DNA of 64,000 nt. It comes from Diphasiastrum complanatum (Eukaryota; Streptophyta; Lycopodiopsida; Lycopodiales; Lycopodiaceae). A program made the translations under genes and the position numbers. The stretch is from assembly GCA_029204225.1 (NCBI GenBank), contig CM055106.1, positions 34,136,361 through 34,200,360 on the forward strand, given 5' to 3'. Shown here one piece after another: positions 24,300 to 35,230 of the stretch; positions within the stretch are counted from its first letter, which is position 1, and every line of letters starts with the position of its first letter. Under the pieces are notes generated by a model. It had not been told where the DNA came from, ran no database searches, and saw nothing but the letters and a program-made list of their open reading frames with translations.

Positions 24300-25012
24300 A
24301 TTGTCTAGAGTCACAATCTTGCACTCGTAAAGAGACAAGAATATCTCTATAGGCTTAGTTATTGTAGCTCTATGACTGATTGTGCTTTAAGCAGTTCAGC
24401 ATCTATCAATAAAGAATTGATTTGGCATTATAGACTAGGTCACAATAATCATGTATCGATAGGTAACATGTCTAGACATTCCTTAGTCCTTGATTTAGAC
24501 TATCAAATTGTCGACCTTGCCAAAGCCATATCGTAGGAAAGCAAACAAGAAGGCCATTTAGGTCAAATCAAGAACATGTATCTAAAGATTTGCTAGACAT
24601 TGTACACACTGATAAATGTGGCCCAATGCAAATATTATCATTGCTTGGTGCTAGATTCTTTATTACATCTAAAAGAACTATTGTATATTTTCTGAAGCAC
24701 AAATCTGAAGCCTTCCAATTCTTCAAGAAATACAAAAAAAATGTTGAATTGTAGACAAACAAGAAGATCAAAGCTCTTAGGAGCGACAATTGCATCAAAT
24801 ACATCTCAAATGGATTCAAGGAATATTGCTCAGCCAATGACATCGAACAAAAGTTTGCTGCTTCCTATTCTCCACAATCAAATGGACTGGCAGAAAGGAA
24901 AAATAGGACCTTATTTGAGTCTTCCAAATGCACGATAACTCATGCTTCGTTGCCCAAATTGTTCTATGAACATGCTGTATCAACAAAAGCTTATGTGTAG
25001 AACTAATGTATA
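24300..25012 (+). pseudogene. Copia GAG-pre-integrase and integrase, decayed
   Basis: In shifting frames it shows the pre-integrase block WHYRLGHNNHVSIGNM (about 24425-24470; it follows a stop in one frame). The integrase core follows: DIVHTDKCGPMQI (first Asp), LRSDN (second Asp), and SPQSNGLAERKNRT (Glu, about 24866-24910). Several stops and lost codons interrupt it, including loss of the FIDD part of the core. Integrase would insert element cDNA into the genome; this copy cannot. A closely related fragment lies on the other strand at 34985-35175. Confidence 0.82.
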
Positions 25013-26324
25013 AGCCGAGGAATCCTAGTAGTAATGACAAGCAAGAGCTGTGTAAGCCTCGTGTTGAATCCCGAAAGATGGAATGACCATGTAGGAACTA
25101 GTATTTCTAGGCAAATGTAATAAATTCAAGTAGACCCCTCTTAAAGAAAGTAGAGTGAGCCACCTTTTGATGGTGACGTCTAGTGGAGAGCATTATTCCA
25201 CTTGTAATTTGTGAACTGTGGAAATTTCACTAGGATGCCACCTAAGGAGCTCTCTTGCTTATTTAAGAGACTCCCTCTTTGTGAAGAGGAGCTTTTTGTG
25301 AAATGTACCTACTCCATGCTGAAATGAGAAGAGCCCCAACGAGTTTTGGTACATCCATTGAGCTCCTTGATCATGCTTGTTTCTTGAGTGATGCATTTAT
25401 GATCTTGCCCTTCCCTCCTTTGTGTGTGATTGTGGATTGTAGAGTGGATTAGATTTGTTGCTTCCTAGAGTGGATTAGTTTTCTTTTCTTGTTTGTGGAT
25501 TAATGTAGGAGCCAACATTTAGGTAAACTAAATAGGCTAGAAATGTGGTGAAGATCCTGCATATTCTTGACCTTCTAGTTCTTGATGTTCTTGGGATGTC
25601 CAAGAATCAAAAGACTGGTTGGTTTCTTGATTCTTGGACTTCTAAAATGCTGTAGATTACTATCAACTAATGCAAGTATAGCTCCATGTTAGTATATTGT
25701 AGGATCTTATTCAGTTCATTTTCAGAGTAGGTAGTTGTAGAATCTATTGAATGTTCATTTGTGCTACATGCTGATCTGTAAATGAATGTTCATGGCTTGC
25801 ATTTCTGTTTGAATGTAAGTGTTTTCAAGAGAGAACGACCCTGAGTTATCCTCTGACAGGCAGGACAAAAATACTACAAAGATAATTTGTCCCTTCTGCC
25901 TAATCTGGGCCTTCAAACAAGAAAGATAATCTCAAGAAGTGCCCACAATCTTTACTGACAGGCTGAATATCAAGCTGTTAAAGCTGTAAGCAAGAAGTAA
26001 AAGAAGTAAAGAAACCAATAAAACCAACAGATCCTCTGGAGCAGGGGATCTGTCAACATTTGTCGCTCGTTCCCACTCGAACTCCAATGCATTCTAAATC
26101 CATAAGAACTGCAACAATGTCCATGCTCAGATTCTTGCAAACAAACTCCCAAATCTTTTCACAAATCCGAGTTTCTACAAACATGACAGAGCCACATCAA
26201 TGGCTATCTCATTGCCCAAATCCATGGTCTGATAGACTCGCAAATCCATTGTTAGCAAACGCAAAAATAGACCTAAATTTCCTTCAACTCCAAGCTCACG
26301 CTCCTCCCGTCCCTCACACTTACA
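25013..26324. other. Non-coding, partly LTR-like
   Basis: A tatttaagag TATA-like site at 25260 followed by ctccctctttgtgaagagg looks like an LTR promoter region, but no TG/CA borders or partner copy could be set. The remaining sequence shows no recognised coding. Confidence 0.35.
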
Positions 26325-26472
26325 TCTCAACCGAAGGCCAAGTTTATATCTCAACCGGAGGCCATTCTATTAAATCTCAACCGGAAGCCATTCTATTAAA
26401 CCTCAACCAACGTGCTGTATCAAATCTCAACTGGAGGCACAACTGAAATCTCAACCAGATAGATTTGAGGTT
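26325..26472. repeat. Minisatellite, six units of about 25 bp
   Basis: The core tctcaacc begins at 26325, 26349, 26375, 26401 (cctcaacc), 26425 and 26449, giving spacings of 24-26 bp. The fuller unit is tctcaaccgga(g/a)gccattc. The short period and lack of unique spacers rule out a CRISPR array. Confidence 0.8.
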
Positions 26473-26716
26473 GCAGAAGTGGAGAAAAAATGTCAATTCT
26501 TTGTGTTGGGTGCTCTTGGTTGGACATTGTAGCAGATGGCAGAAAATCAGTCTCGCTTTCCTCCTAAAAGGACTCATGTCATATTAGTGTCCTTTTGTAT
26601 TGTAGAACTGGTGTAGTGCGTGGTAATGTAGAAGTTTGCAAAAAACTTCTCAAGTGAACAGCAGGTTGAGCCGTTGGGTGCTATGGTGCTTGTGTTGTGT
26701 TGTCGTGAAGATCCTA

Positions 26717-28060
26717 TCAGGAGTCATAGCTAACGTGTCGGACATGTAAGATCTTGTTGGGTTGTTTTGGACAGCCTTTGAAACTGTATTTTCTAACACA
26801 ATCAGGACACTCGTCCGGATGGTACTTGGTCTTGACTGGACAATAAACTATGTAATGGCCAGTTTCACCACATCTGTTGCTCATTGGCCCTTGCGTAATG
26901 GCATAGCCATCTTGTATGGCTAGTGGTTCTGGACGTTTAGGTGGATATTCATGATAAGTCAAGGAATGTCCAATTTGTGATGGTTGTTCTGCATATTGTT
27001 GGACTGTATGTGCTTGGATAGGATGATATGTAGGACAAGCATTAGCAGGATGCATAGCCCGACAGTGTGGGCACCATATTGGTTTTCTTCTATAAGGTAC
27101 CTATGCAGGTTTTGGCTGACCTGGCATACTGTCACGAAACTCCTTAGTGATTTTTTCCAATTGTAGTTGGTGTTGCAGATTAAGCACCTCCATCTGTTGT
27201 TTCCAAAGCTGATCTTTGGTATCGTCAATTGGCTTCGACTCATGGACTACACAATGTGATTCTCGTTCCCTAGGTTCATCAACATCGGATCCTTCATGTT
27301 CCTCCTTAATGGCGTCAGACATAGCTAACTTTAGGCTCATATATTCATCATTTGATTTAAGCTCGCGTCTAATCCATCTTGGAAGGCCAACTAAAAATCA
27401 GATGATGAGCATCTGTTCAGTAGGTTGTTCTTGTACTTGATTTTTGAGGCACTTGAAACGTTCGATATAGTCTCGTACATGTTTGTCTTTTGCCATCTTG
27501 ATGTTACTCAATTTGACAAAAGGACTCTCGATCAAGCAAAAGAGCTTAAAACACTTGATAAAGGACTCTTTCAAAATTGACCAGTCTGTCTTGTCTTCAC
27601 GATCGAGGTTAGAAAACCAGTCATGTGCTTTAGCGATCATGGTCATTGAAAACAGTTGGACCATAGCATCAGGAGATGTTTCGCCATACACATCACATGC
27701 ATTCTCAAAGATTTGCAAAATTTTTTGAGGGTCCGAATTACCGTCAAACTTTGGTAGATCTAGCTTGGGTGTACGTCTTTCATGGTGAGCATTGTGGCTA
27801 GCAGAAACTCCATTAAGGTTGGCTCTGGCCTATGATGGTTCAGCACCATAAAAATGGGGTCGTGCTCATGAGGTCTCAGTCTATCAGGTTCTTGTCCCTC
27901 AAATGGGTTTGTAGATGGCTCTTGGAGTTGGGCCCGCATTCGGTAGAACCTATGACGTCTGATTTATTTAGCTACAGGAGACCTTACCTCGTATGGATAA
28001 TCGTTTGGAATTTGAAGATTTATATGCTGGTCCATTGGATACCATTGTGGCTTTTTTCTT
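26717..28060 (-). pseudogene. Ty3-gypsy Gag
   Basis: The minus-strand frame around 27790-27398 gives LDLPKFDGNSDPQKILQIFE and continues MTMIAKAHDWFSNL, KESFIKCFKLF and HVRDYIERFKCLKNQV, the standard retrotransposon Gag core. After an in-frame TGA it resumes as VGLPRWIRRELKSNDEYMSL and ends with a zinc-knuckle-like CGETGHYIVYCP near 26880. A Gln/Glu-rich part at about 27200-27110 could form a coiled coil. The N-terminal region reaches to about 28060. No pol follows; the adjacent DNA is the minisatellite. Confidence 0.8.
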
Positions 28061-28189
28061 GTGTTGGGTATGTGTTTATGGTGTTTTTGAAATTTTTAGA
28101 GTTTTTGGTGTTTTTTAGATTTTTTTTTTTTGTATCGGGTCCAAAATTTGTCTGGATCGAATAAAATGATGATGTCGAAAAAATAAAGT

Positions 28190-28560
28190 ATCAAAAAAAC
28201 AGAGGACTCAAAGAAAGAGAACTCGACAAATAAAAGACTCGAAAAAATTGTATAAAAAAATTATGCTGGTGATTTGAAAAAATGAATCAAAATTTTTTTG
28301 CTGGTGACTCGAAAAAATTGTATCGAAAATCTATGTAGGCAAATCAAAAAAATGTATCGAAAAATAGTGGACTCGAAAAACAGATGACTTGAAAAATAGA
28401 AGGCTCAAAAAAATTATATCAAAAAATTAGAGGACTCGAAAAACAGATGACTCGAAAAATATAAGACTCAAAAAAATTATATAAAAAAATTAGAGGACTC
28501 AAAAAACAGATGACTCAAAAAATAAAAGACTCAAAAAAGTTATATTGAAAAATAATACTA
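28190..28560. repeat. AT-rich tandem repeat, about 63-bp units
   Basis: Repeated phrases ggactc(g/a)aaaaacagatgact, aaaaaat(a)taagactc and aaaaaa(t/g)ttatat occur in at least three well-aligned units from about 28366, with looser copies upstream. It lies just 5' of the minus-strand gypsy gag, so it may be the leader of that element. Confidence 0.7.
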
Positions 28561-28778
28561 GAGCATCTCTAGAACACATTTTCATTCATAAATCCACCTT
28601 CAGATCACCTTGCACAGAGTTTACGATCTTTGAGCATACTGAAACTTTGAGAAACCTTTGTCACGTTAGAGTTTATTCCTGCATCTCATCGTCATATTCA
28701 TTTTTGGGTCAACTACAACAAGATTGAAACAAATTTGGTTATAATTTGTTCAATCTTTAGCTTAATCACATGTTCAAC

Positions 28779-29523
28779 TGTCAGAAATGGTGAACTCCTG
28801 CAACTTTGTCGCAGCACAAACAAGACACGAAGGTCGAACGAGAACAATTTGCGGCAGTCAACGTGTCTTTGACTCGAAGCACGAATGATTTGCGAATCAA
28901 TCGCGAATTGTAAACACACCTCCAGGACCGCAAAATGAAAAGAATGAAACAAACGAAGAGAAATCCTTTGCGCTGCCAGCGGGCAACTCAACGACCTTCA
29001 TGTCCAGCTGAAACGAATAGCAACGACGGAGACTAACTAACTAATTGATTAGTGTTAACTAGTCTTGTGATTCTACATTTAGCTATCTTGTAAACAATCC
29101 TCTCTGAATCATAAATATACACAGAAGAAAAAGAAGAGAGACAGAGAATATAGAGATCTGTAAGAAACAGAGAGAGACGTAGCGAATAGAGTAAGAAAGC
29201 AAAAAATACCATAGCAATGCATGAAAGTTTGCCAACGAGCAGAACACAGCGAAAGAGTAGAGAGTCAATCTGCCAATGAGCAAGACACTGACGATCTCGC
29301 TCTGAAACCAAACTAATAATATAATCACTCTATTTCATGTATCTCTTGGTCTTGTGCTGTGTCTCTTGATGGCTAGAAGAAAATATGTTCTATGATGCGT
29401 AGTCGAGTGTCTGGGGCCCCGTAAGAGCTTCCGCATGGAAAAAAAAATAAAGCCAGAAAATTGTTCGCGAATCAGAAGAGAGAGGATGAACACGAAACAA
29501 GAAAGAATAAAGCCTCCTCGACA
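28779..29523 (+). repeat. 5' LTR of the bounded copia element
   Basis: TGTCAGAAATGG...CTCGACA, 745 bp, abutting the PBS directly. Contains a run of agaga and aagaaaaag words and many CpG-derived TpG/CpA differences from its partner. It lacks a 21-bp segment present in the 3' LTR near 32997-33018. Confidence 0.92.
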
Positions 29524-29536
29524 TGGTATCAGAGCC
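29524..29536 (+). other. Primer-binding site, initiator tRNA-Met type
   Basis: TGGTATCAGAGCC, immediately after the LTR end with no spacer. Confidence 0.9.
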
Positions 29537-29589
29537 TACGGGTTATCACTATTGATATTCCAACAATGATTCTTCCAGACAACACAATA

Positions 29590-30530
29590 TGGCTACGACA
29601 ATCCAGACCAGAGTAGCAATCAGTCTAGATGGTGCAAATTACAGAATCTGAAAATTCAAAATCAAAACACTCCTGAAGGACAAAGGCATTTGGTCGGTGA
29701 CCGAGCTCTCAAAGGTGCAGCCTCCAGAGGGAGACCCAAGGAGAGCTGAATGGATCAAAAAGGATGAGCGTGCAATGGCGATCATCGTTTCGTCCATAAA
29801 TGAAGATCTACTCATGCAGATTGAAGACTGTGAAGGCAGCCATGCAGTGTGGAAAAGATTAAAGCAGAAGTATGAAGTGAGGACTGCAGTTTCAGTCATA
29901 CACCTTCACAATCAGCTGCAATCCATGCGGTGGGATGACAACCAGTTAGATCAGCACGTTCAGAAGATCAGAACGATCTTCGCTCAACTCGCTACATTAG
30001 GACAGGAGCATCAGTTCTCAGCACCACAACAGCTGATGTACTTCATGAAATCTCTATTAACGTCCTATCAGCCGCTGAGAATGCTCATACTGACTCTACC
30101 AGATATGACATTCGACAAAGCAGTCAGTCTTGTCGCTGATGAGAGACTGATGAGAGACGAAGGAGAGAAAAGCAGTGATCAAGAGAAGGTTCTCTTCACA
30201 AAAGGAAAGAAGAAGAACAAAAACAAGCCAAGATTCGAGAAGACGAAGTCCTCGAATCAACAATCTTCTTCCTGCGATCACTGTCACAAACCAGGCCATA
30301 CGGCCAAGAAATACTGGTTCAATCCAGCAATACCTTGCATGCACTACAAGAAGAAAGGGCATTCTACATAAGACTGTAGATTCAACCCAAAAAGGAAAAA
30401 CAAAACTGAAAAGACAAATGTTGCAGAGTCATCAAAGGATGCTGAAAGAGGTGACGAAGCTTTCACGATACTCGACGAAGCTTCGACAAGCTACTCTGAA
30501 CACGACTATGATGTAGTCATTGATTCAGGA
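29590..30530 (+). pseudogene. Copia Gag with two knuckle-like motifs
   Basis: The frame opens MATTIQTRVAISLDGANYRI at 29590, is broken by one stop at about 29650, and then runs long from 29697: RAMAIIVSSINEDLLMQIED, WKRLKQKYEV, VSLVADERLM. Two tandem zinc-knuckle-like motifs follow, CDHCHKPGHTAKKYW and CMHYKKKGHST. Each has a Cys replaced by Tyr, and a stop lies in the second. A double knuckle is less common than a single one in copia Gag. Gag would package the RNA; this copy is non-functional. Confidence 0.85.
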
Positions 30531-30900
30531 GCAACATCTCACATAACCTGCAATAAGAAGATCTTGATCAACTTTTGTGAACTCGAAAACGACAGAGCAG
30601 TGATTCTAGGCGATGGAAACAGACACGATATCAAAGGCATCGGCTCTCTACAGCTACGAACACTATCAGGCCAAGCAAAACTGCCATGAGCACTCTATGT
30701 GCCCTCACTTTGAAAGGATCTGCTATCTGTATCCAAGATGGCAGATCTATGCATTCGAGTTTTGTTCAACGACAACACTTGCCGTATGATCAAAAAGATG
30801 ACAAACAAGTTGTTGATGATCGGATGCAAAGAAGAAAATTTCCACTAGGCCAAAATAATCAACAACTCCGAAAGCATATTAAATGCTTCGGAAAATGAAG
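30505..30900 (+). pseudogene. Copia aspartic protease
   Basis: VVIDSGATSHITCNKKI near 30517-30565 carries the catalytic D-S-G triplet intact. VILGDGNRHDIKGIGSLQL follows, and then a stop at about 30688. Later parts (DLLSVSKM) are frame-shifted. The enzyme would cut the Gag-Pol polyprotein. Confidence 0.82.
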
Positions 30901-31831
30901 ATCAGCTCTGGCATAGAAGAATGTATCATCTGAACATGCAGAGCATGTATGACATGAGCAGAAAGGACATTGTCACAAGTCTCAAGATCTCAAGGCCAGA
31001 GGTTGAGTTCTGTGAAGCTTGTCAAAAAGGCAAGCAACATCAGAATCCATTCACACACGAGGGAAGAAGAGCCAAAGAAGTTCTTGAGCTCGTCCACTCT
31101 GATGTGTGTGGACCGATGAAAACAAATCTGCTCTCAAGTTTGAGATATTTTCTAATGTTCATAGATGATTACAGCCAAATGACCACGATCTACTACTTGA
31201 AGAAGAAATCCGATGTATTCAATTCTTTCAAGAAGTTCGTGGCATTCGCAGAGCGACACACCTCAAAAAAGATACAGATCCTTAGATCTGACAATGGAGG
31301 TGAATAGAAAAGCACAAAATTCTCAAGATTCTACAAAGAACAGGGGATCGAACACCAGTCCACTCTTGCATACACACCAGAATACAACGGTGTGGAAGAA
31401 GAAACAAAATGCTAGTCGAAGGAGCTAGATGCATGATGGCACAGGCTCAATTGCTAGGTCAATTCTAGGCCGAGGCAATAGCTATAGCTGTACACTTGCA
31501 GAACATATCTGCAACGACAGTGCTGGAGAACAAAACAACATATGAAATGTGGACAGACAGAAAGCTTGATCTGTCATACGTACGAGTGTTTGGATGTGCA
31601 GCATACAAGCACATTCCAAAGGAAAAGAGAAGCAAGCTCAATGACAAATCCGAGCAAACAATCATGGTCGGCTACTCGAACGGAACACATGTGTACAGAC
31701 TCTACGATCCAACCACGAAAAAGGTTGTTGCGAGCAGAGATGTGAAGTTCGACGAGTCCACATTCCTTGGATTGAAAGACGAAAGAGGCCATGAGATCTT
31801 CACAATGCTACCTATTCAAGAGGGAGATTGA
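30901..31831 (+). pseudogene. Copia integrase
   Basis: Pre-integrase block LWHRRMYHLNMQSMYDMSRK and the zinc-binding tail CEACQKGKQH precede the core: VLELVHSDVCGPM (first Asp), FIDDYSQM, LRSDNGGE (second Asp), where a stop follows at 31306. The third catalytic region is shifted (about 31385-31410). The C-terminal part (VRVFGCAAYKHIPKEKRSKL, VASRDVKFDES) is open from 31496 to 31831. Confidence 0.85.
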
Positions 31832-31909
31832 GAACATATATCAAATCAAAATGCAGAGCCCCAGATTCCAGAACAGCAAGAAGCAGAGGATCGACCTCAC
31901 AAACAAGAA

Positions 31910-32680
31910 ATGTTTGAGCAGCGACAAAACGAACCTCGAAGGTCAACAAGACAAAGAAGACCTCCAGACCGCTATTCTGACAATCTTAAATGGAGCAAAG
32001 ACATGCAATTTGAGTACTACAGCTTCATAGAAGAGCCAGCAACATACCAAGAAGCTATCCAGAGTCTAGAGGGAGAATTATGGAAGCAAGAATTGTCAGA
32101 GGAGATCAAGTCGATGAGGCAAAACGAGGCATGGACATTAGAGCCACTGCAAAAACATGAAAATAGTCGACTGCAAGTGGGTATACAAGAAAAAGATAAA
32201 ATCAGATGGCACTATTGGCCGCTACAAGGCAAGGCTCATCGCAAAGGGCTACACACAGATGTTCAATAGCATGCGGAGCTGCAGTCATCTGGATATGCAA
32301 AAAGCAAATCGTGGTAGCTCAATCCTCTTGCGAAGCTGAGCATGTCACAGTCTCGAAAGTGGCGAATGAGGTAGTGTGGCTGCGGATGATGTTGGAGGCA
32401 ATTGGGATACAACAGGAGGGGCCAAGCACGATGATGATGGACTCCCAGAGTGCCATCTATCTGTCCCAGGATCCTGTCTTCCATTCAAAGATGAAACACA
32501 TTCCTATGAAGTGCCATCACATTTGAGATTTGATCTCGAAAGGAGAGCTCCAGGTCCAGTTCATAAAATCAAAAAGTATGATTGCAGATCTCCTCACGAA
32601 ACCGCTCGACAAGCCACTCTTTACCAATGAAAGAGAGACAATTGGATTAAACAAACAAAGCTGCAAGGTTCAAGAGGGAG
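31910..32680 (+). pseudogene. Copia RT N-terminus fused to RNase H C-terminus by deletion
   Basis: The frame from 31910 carries the Arg-rich linker and RT start (ATYQEAIQSLEGELWKQELS, AWTLEPLQ). In another frame, VDCKWVYKKKIKSDGTIGRY and ARLIAKGYTQ follow. At about 32260 the sequence jumps directly to the end of RNase H (IVVAQSSCEAEHVTVSKVAN, then DSQSAIYLSQDPVFHSKMKH and MIADLLTKPLDKP). The RT catalytic core, including the YVDD block, and the RNase H start are gone, a loss of roughly 1.4 kb or more. Confidence 0.85.
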
Positions 32681-33446
32681 TGTCAGAAATGGTGAACTCT
32701 TGCAACTTTGTCGCAGCATGAACAAGACACGAAGGTCAAACGAGAACAATTCACGATAGTCAACGTGTCTTTGACTCGAAGCACGAACGATTCGCGAATC
32801 AATCGCGCATCGTAGACACACCTCCAGGATTGGAAAATGAAAAGAACAAAACAAACGAAGAGAAATCCTTCGCACTGTCAGCTGGCAACTCAACGGGTTT
32901 CATGCCAACTGAAACGAATAACAACGACGGAGACTAACTAACTAGTTGATTAGCGTTAACTAGTCTTGTGATTCTACGTTTAGCTATCTTGTAAACTCCA
33001 CACAATGGAGGTATAAACAATCCTCTCTGGATCATAAATATACACAGAAGAAAAAAGAAGAGAGACAAAGAATACAAAGATCTGTAAGAAACAGAGAGAG
33101 ACATAGCGAATAGAGTAAGAAAGCAAAAAATACCATAGTTGTGCATGAAAGTCTGCCAACAAGCAGAACATAGCAAAAGAGTAGAGAGTCAATCCGCCAA
33201 TGAGCTAGACACTGACGATCTCGCTCTAAAACCAAACTGACAATATAATCGCTTTATTTCGTGTATATCTTGGTCTTGTGCTGTGTCTCTTGATTGCTAG
33301 AAGAAAATTGTTCTGTGATGCGTAGTCGAGTGTCTGGGCTCCCGTAAGAGCTTCAATACGAAAAGAAAAATCAAGCCAAAAAATTGTTCGTGAATCAGAA
33401 GAGAGAGGACGAACACGAAACAAGAAAGAATAAAGTCTCCACGACA
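32681..33446 (+). repeat. 3' LTR of the bounded copia element
   Basis: TGTCAGAAATGG...CCACGACA, 766 bp. It differs from the 5' LTR by an extra 21 bp near 32997 whose ends are complementary (ctcca...tggag), and by many transitions. The target duplication tcaac follows. Confidence 0.92.
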
Positions 33447-34083
33447 TCAACATATTTCAACTATGTGTTCCACACGCTGATCCAATTCTGAGCATGAACA
33501 CTTACAAGCAACAACATCCCCACCAACAGTTTTTAATTGGGAGGGAGAGAGAGTGGATCTGCTTGGATCCACATGAGTAGTTACGCTGTCAGCAACAACG
33601 TAAGCAAAATTGACAGCCAAGCTCACGAATCAAAGACGATAATGACAAGGCTAAGAAGACAGATGGGCAATCCCTTTCACATTGTGACCACATATAGACC
33701 GCATTTAGACCACATAAACATTCATTTCATGTTGAAGACATTAAAGATGGCCAAATATCCAGTGTACTTCGATTCTATGACATTCGAATGTTACCCTTTG
33801 ATCCAGAGTTTGAACTGTGTGTAGAAACCTGTGTATTTAACCAGGTAGAACTCTACACATGAAAATAGAGTAGTTTTGAATGTCTGTAGTTTGTGTTAAA
33901 AATACAACCAAATATGTAGGTAGCAAAACAAGAAACTATAATTTCAGCACATATCAAATGAGTAGACATAGAACCAAGATAATCAGTTGCATCTGACCCT
34001 AAATTAGTGATAAAAAAATGTGCAGGAAGAGTTTTGAATAGATTACATTACCAAGGAAAAAAATTTGAGCTTAATTTCCAACA
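33447..34083 (-). repeat. Possible 3' LTR of the older minus-strand copia, host of the nested insertion
   Basis: On the minus strand, a purine tract (cttaagggagac) is followed by TGTTGGAAATTAAG from 34083, a plausible PPT and LTR start directly after the RNase H end at about 34090. If so, the copia element at 28779 was inserted in this LTR, and its remainder lies left of 28779. Only the start is supported. Confidence 0.35.
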
Positions 34084-35230
34084 GTCTCCCTTAAGGTCAC
34101 AGTTGGTGCCTTGACAATCTTCGTTAGATTTAGCAAGTTGAAAAACGTTTAGTGCTTGATCTTGGGAAGAGCTTTAGTGAATATGTCTACAACCATTTCT
34201 GTTGGGGAGTAGTATCAAAGAATCATTTGTCCGGAGAAAACCTTTCCACCAATAAAATTATATTGTATTTCAATATGTTTCGATTTGCCATGAAATCTTG
34301 GATTCAGAGACAGTGAAATATAATTGATATTGTCACACAGAATGGTGGTAGCATTAAACTGAGTATGGGAGAGATCATGAAGTAATAATTAGATTCATAT
34401 AGCTTCTTTTTGAAGCTTGACCTAGTCTGATTCGGTTGAATAAGGCATAGCTGATTTATGCTTTCTTGAGTTCCATGAGATTGGTCCCTGTGCCAGAAAG
34501 AAACATAATCCTGTAGTGGATTTTCTGGTTGAGGCATCCCCAAATTGAGTCGGAGTGGCCTTGAAGAACCATTGGGTCGATAGCATTTCCATCATAGCAT
34601 AAAATGTGATCTAGACTTCTTTGAATATATCTCATAACTCTTTTTTAATGTTTTTCAATGCAAAATCCTAGGATTAGACATATATTGACTTAATGTGCTA
34701 ACAATGTATGCTAAATCTGGTTTGGTGCAAAGCATGGCATACATCAAAGATCCTATAAGTGAATGATAAGGGTATTTCGGTAAGTCGAGTACTTCACTTT
34801 TGGCATCCACACAAGAAGGTTTAGTCAATGTCATAGCTAGATCCATTGGAGTATCAATCAGTTTGCAATCAGACATATGAAACTTTTCTAGAATGGTCTC
34901 TAGATATTTCTGCTGGTTAAGATAGATTTTTTTATATAATCTATCTCTAGTGATGTGTATTTTGAAATAGCATGTTGCCAAAATGATTTGGGCAATGAAG
35001 CATGTGTTTTCATGCGTTTTGCAGATTTGACTAAGGTCCTGTTCTTCCTTTCGGCCAGTCCATTCGATTGTGGAAAATAGGAAGCAGCAAACTATTGCTC
35101 AATGCCATTGGCTGAGCAGTAGTCCTTGAACTCATTTGAGATGTATTTGTGAAAGATTTCAGATCCTTAAGATCCAATCTACTTGAATTATCTTTGGTTA
35201 GAAAGAGAAATACACTACCAATTTCACCAA
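34084..35230 (-). pseudogene. Copia integrase tail, RT C-terminus and RNase H, decayed
   Basis: Minus strand, from high to low coordinates. Integrase pieces near 35175-34985 (SNEFKDYCSANGIEQ, then SNGLAERKNRTLVKSAKRMK) are fused without RT to the RT C-terminal frame 34981-34655 (KYLETILEKFHMSDCKLIDT, then PYHSLIGSLMYAMLCTKPDL). RNase H traces run to 34090 (NPRFHGKSKHIEIQYNFI, VVDIFTKALPK). The integrase-to-RT junction is a deletion. The other side of the integrase is interrupted by the LTR at 35231. Confidence 0.83.

Larger units (their letters stand above)
28779..33446 (+). mobile_element. Copia retrotransposon with both LTRs and target duplication, RT deleted
   Basis: A bounded insertion: LTRs 28779-29523 and 32681-33446, PBS at 29524, polypurine tract caagagggag at 32671-32680, and a 5-bp target duplication tcaac at 28774-28778 and 33447-33451. 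Internal order is gag, protease, integrase, RT start, RNase H end, as in copia, but the interior is only about 3.2 kb because the RT core is missing. Stops and shifts occur throughout. In the first 215 bp of the LTRs I count roughly 22 differences, mostly C/T and G/A, so the insertion is not recent. Integration was presumably done by enzymes supplied before decay or by another element. Confidence 0.92.

Noticed and set aside
26325-26472. CRISPR-like regular repeats
   Set aside because: Units of about 25 bp are directly adjacent with no unique spacers, and the context is a plant genome; it is a minisatellite.
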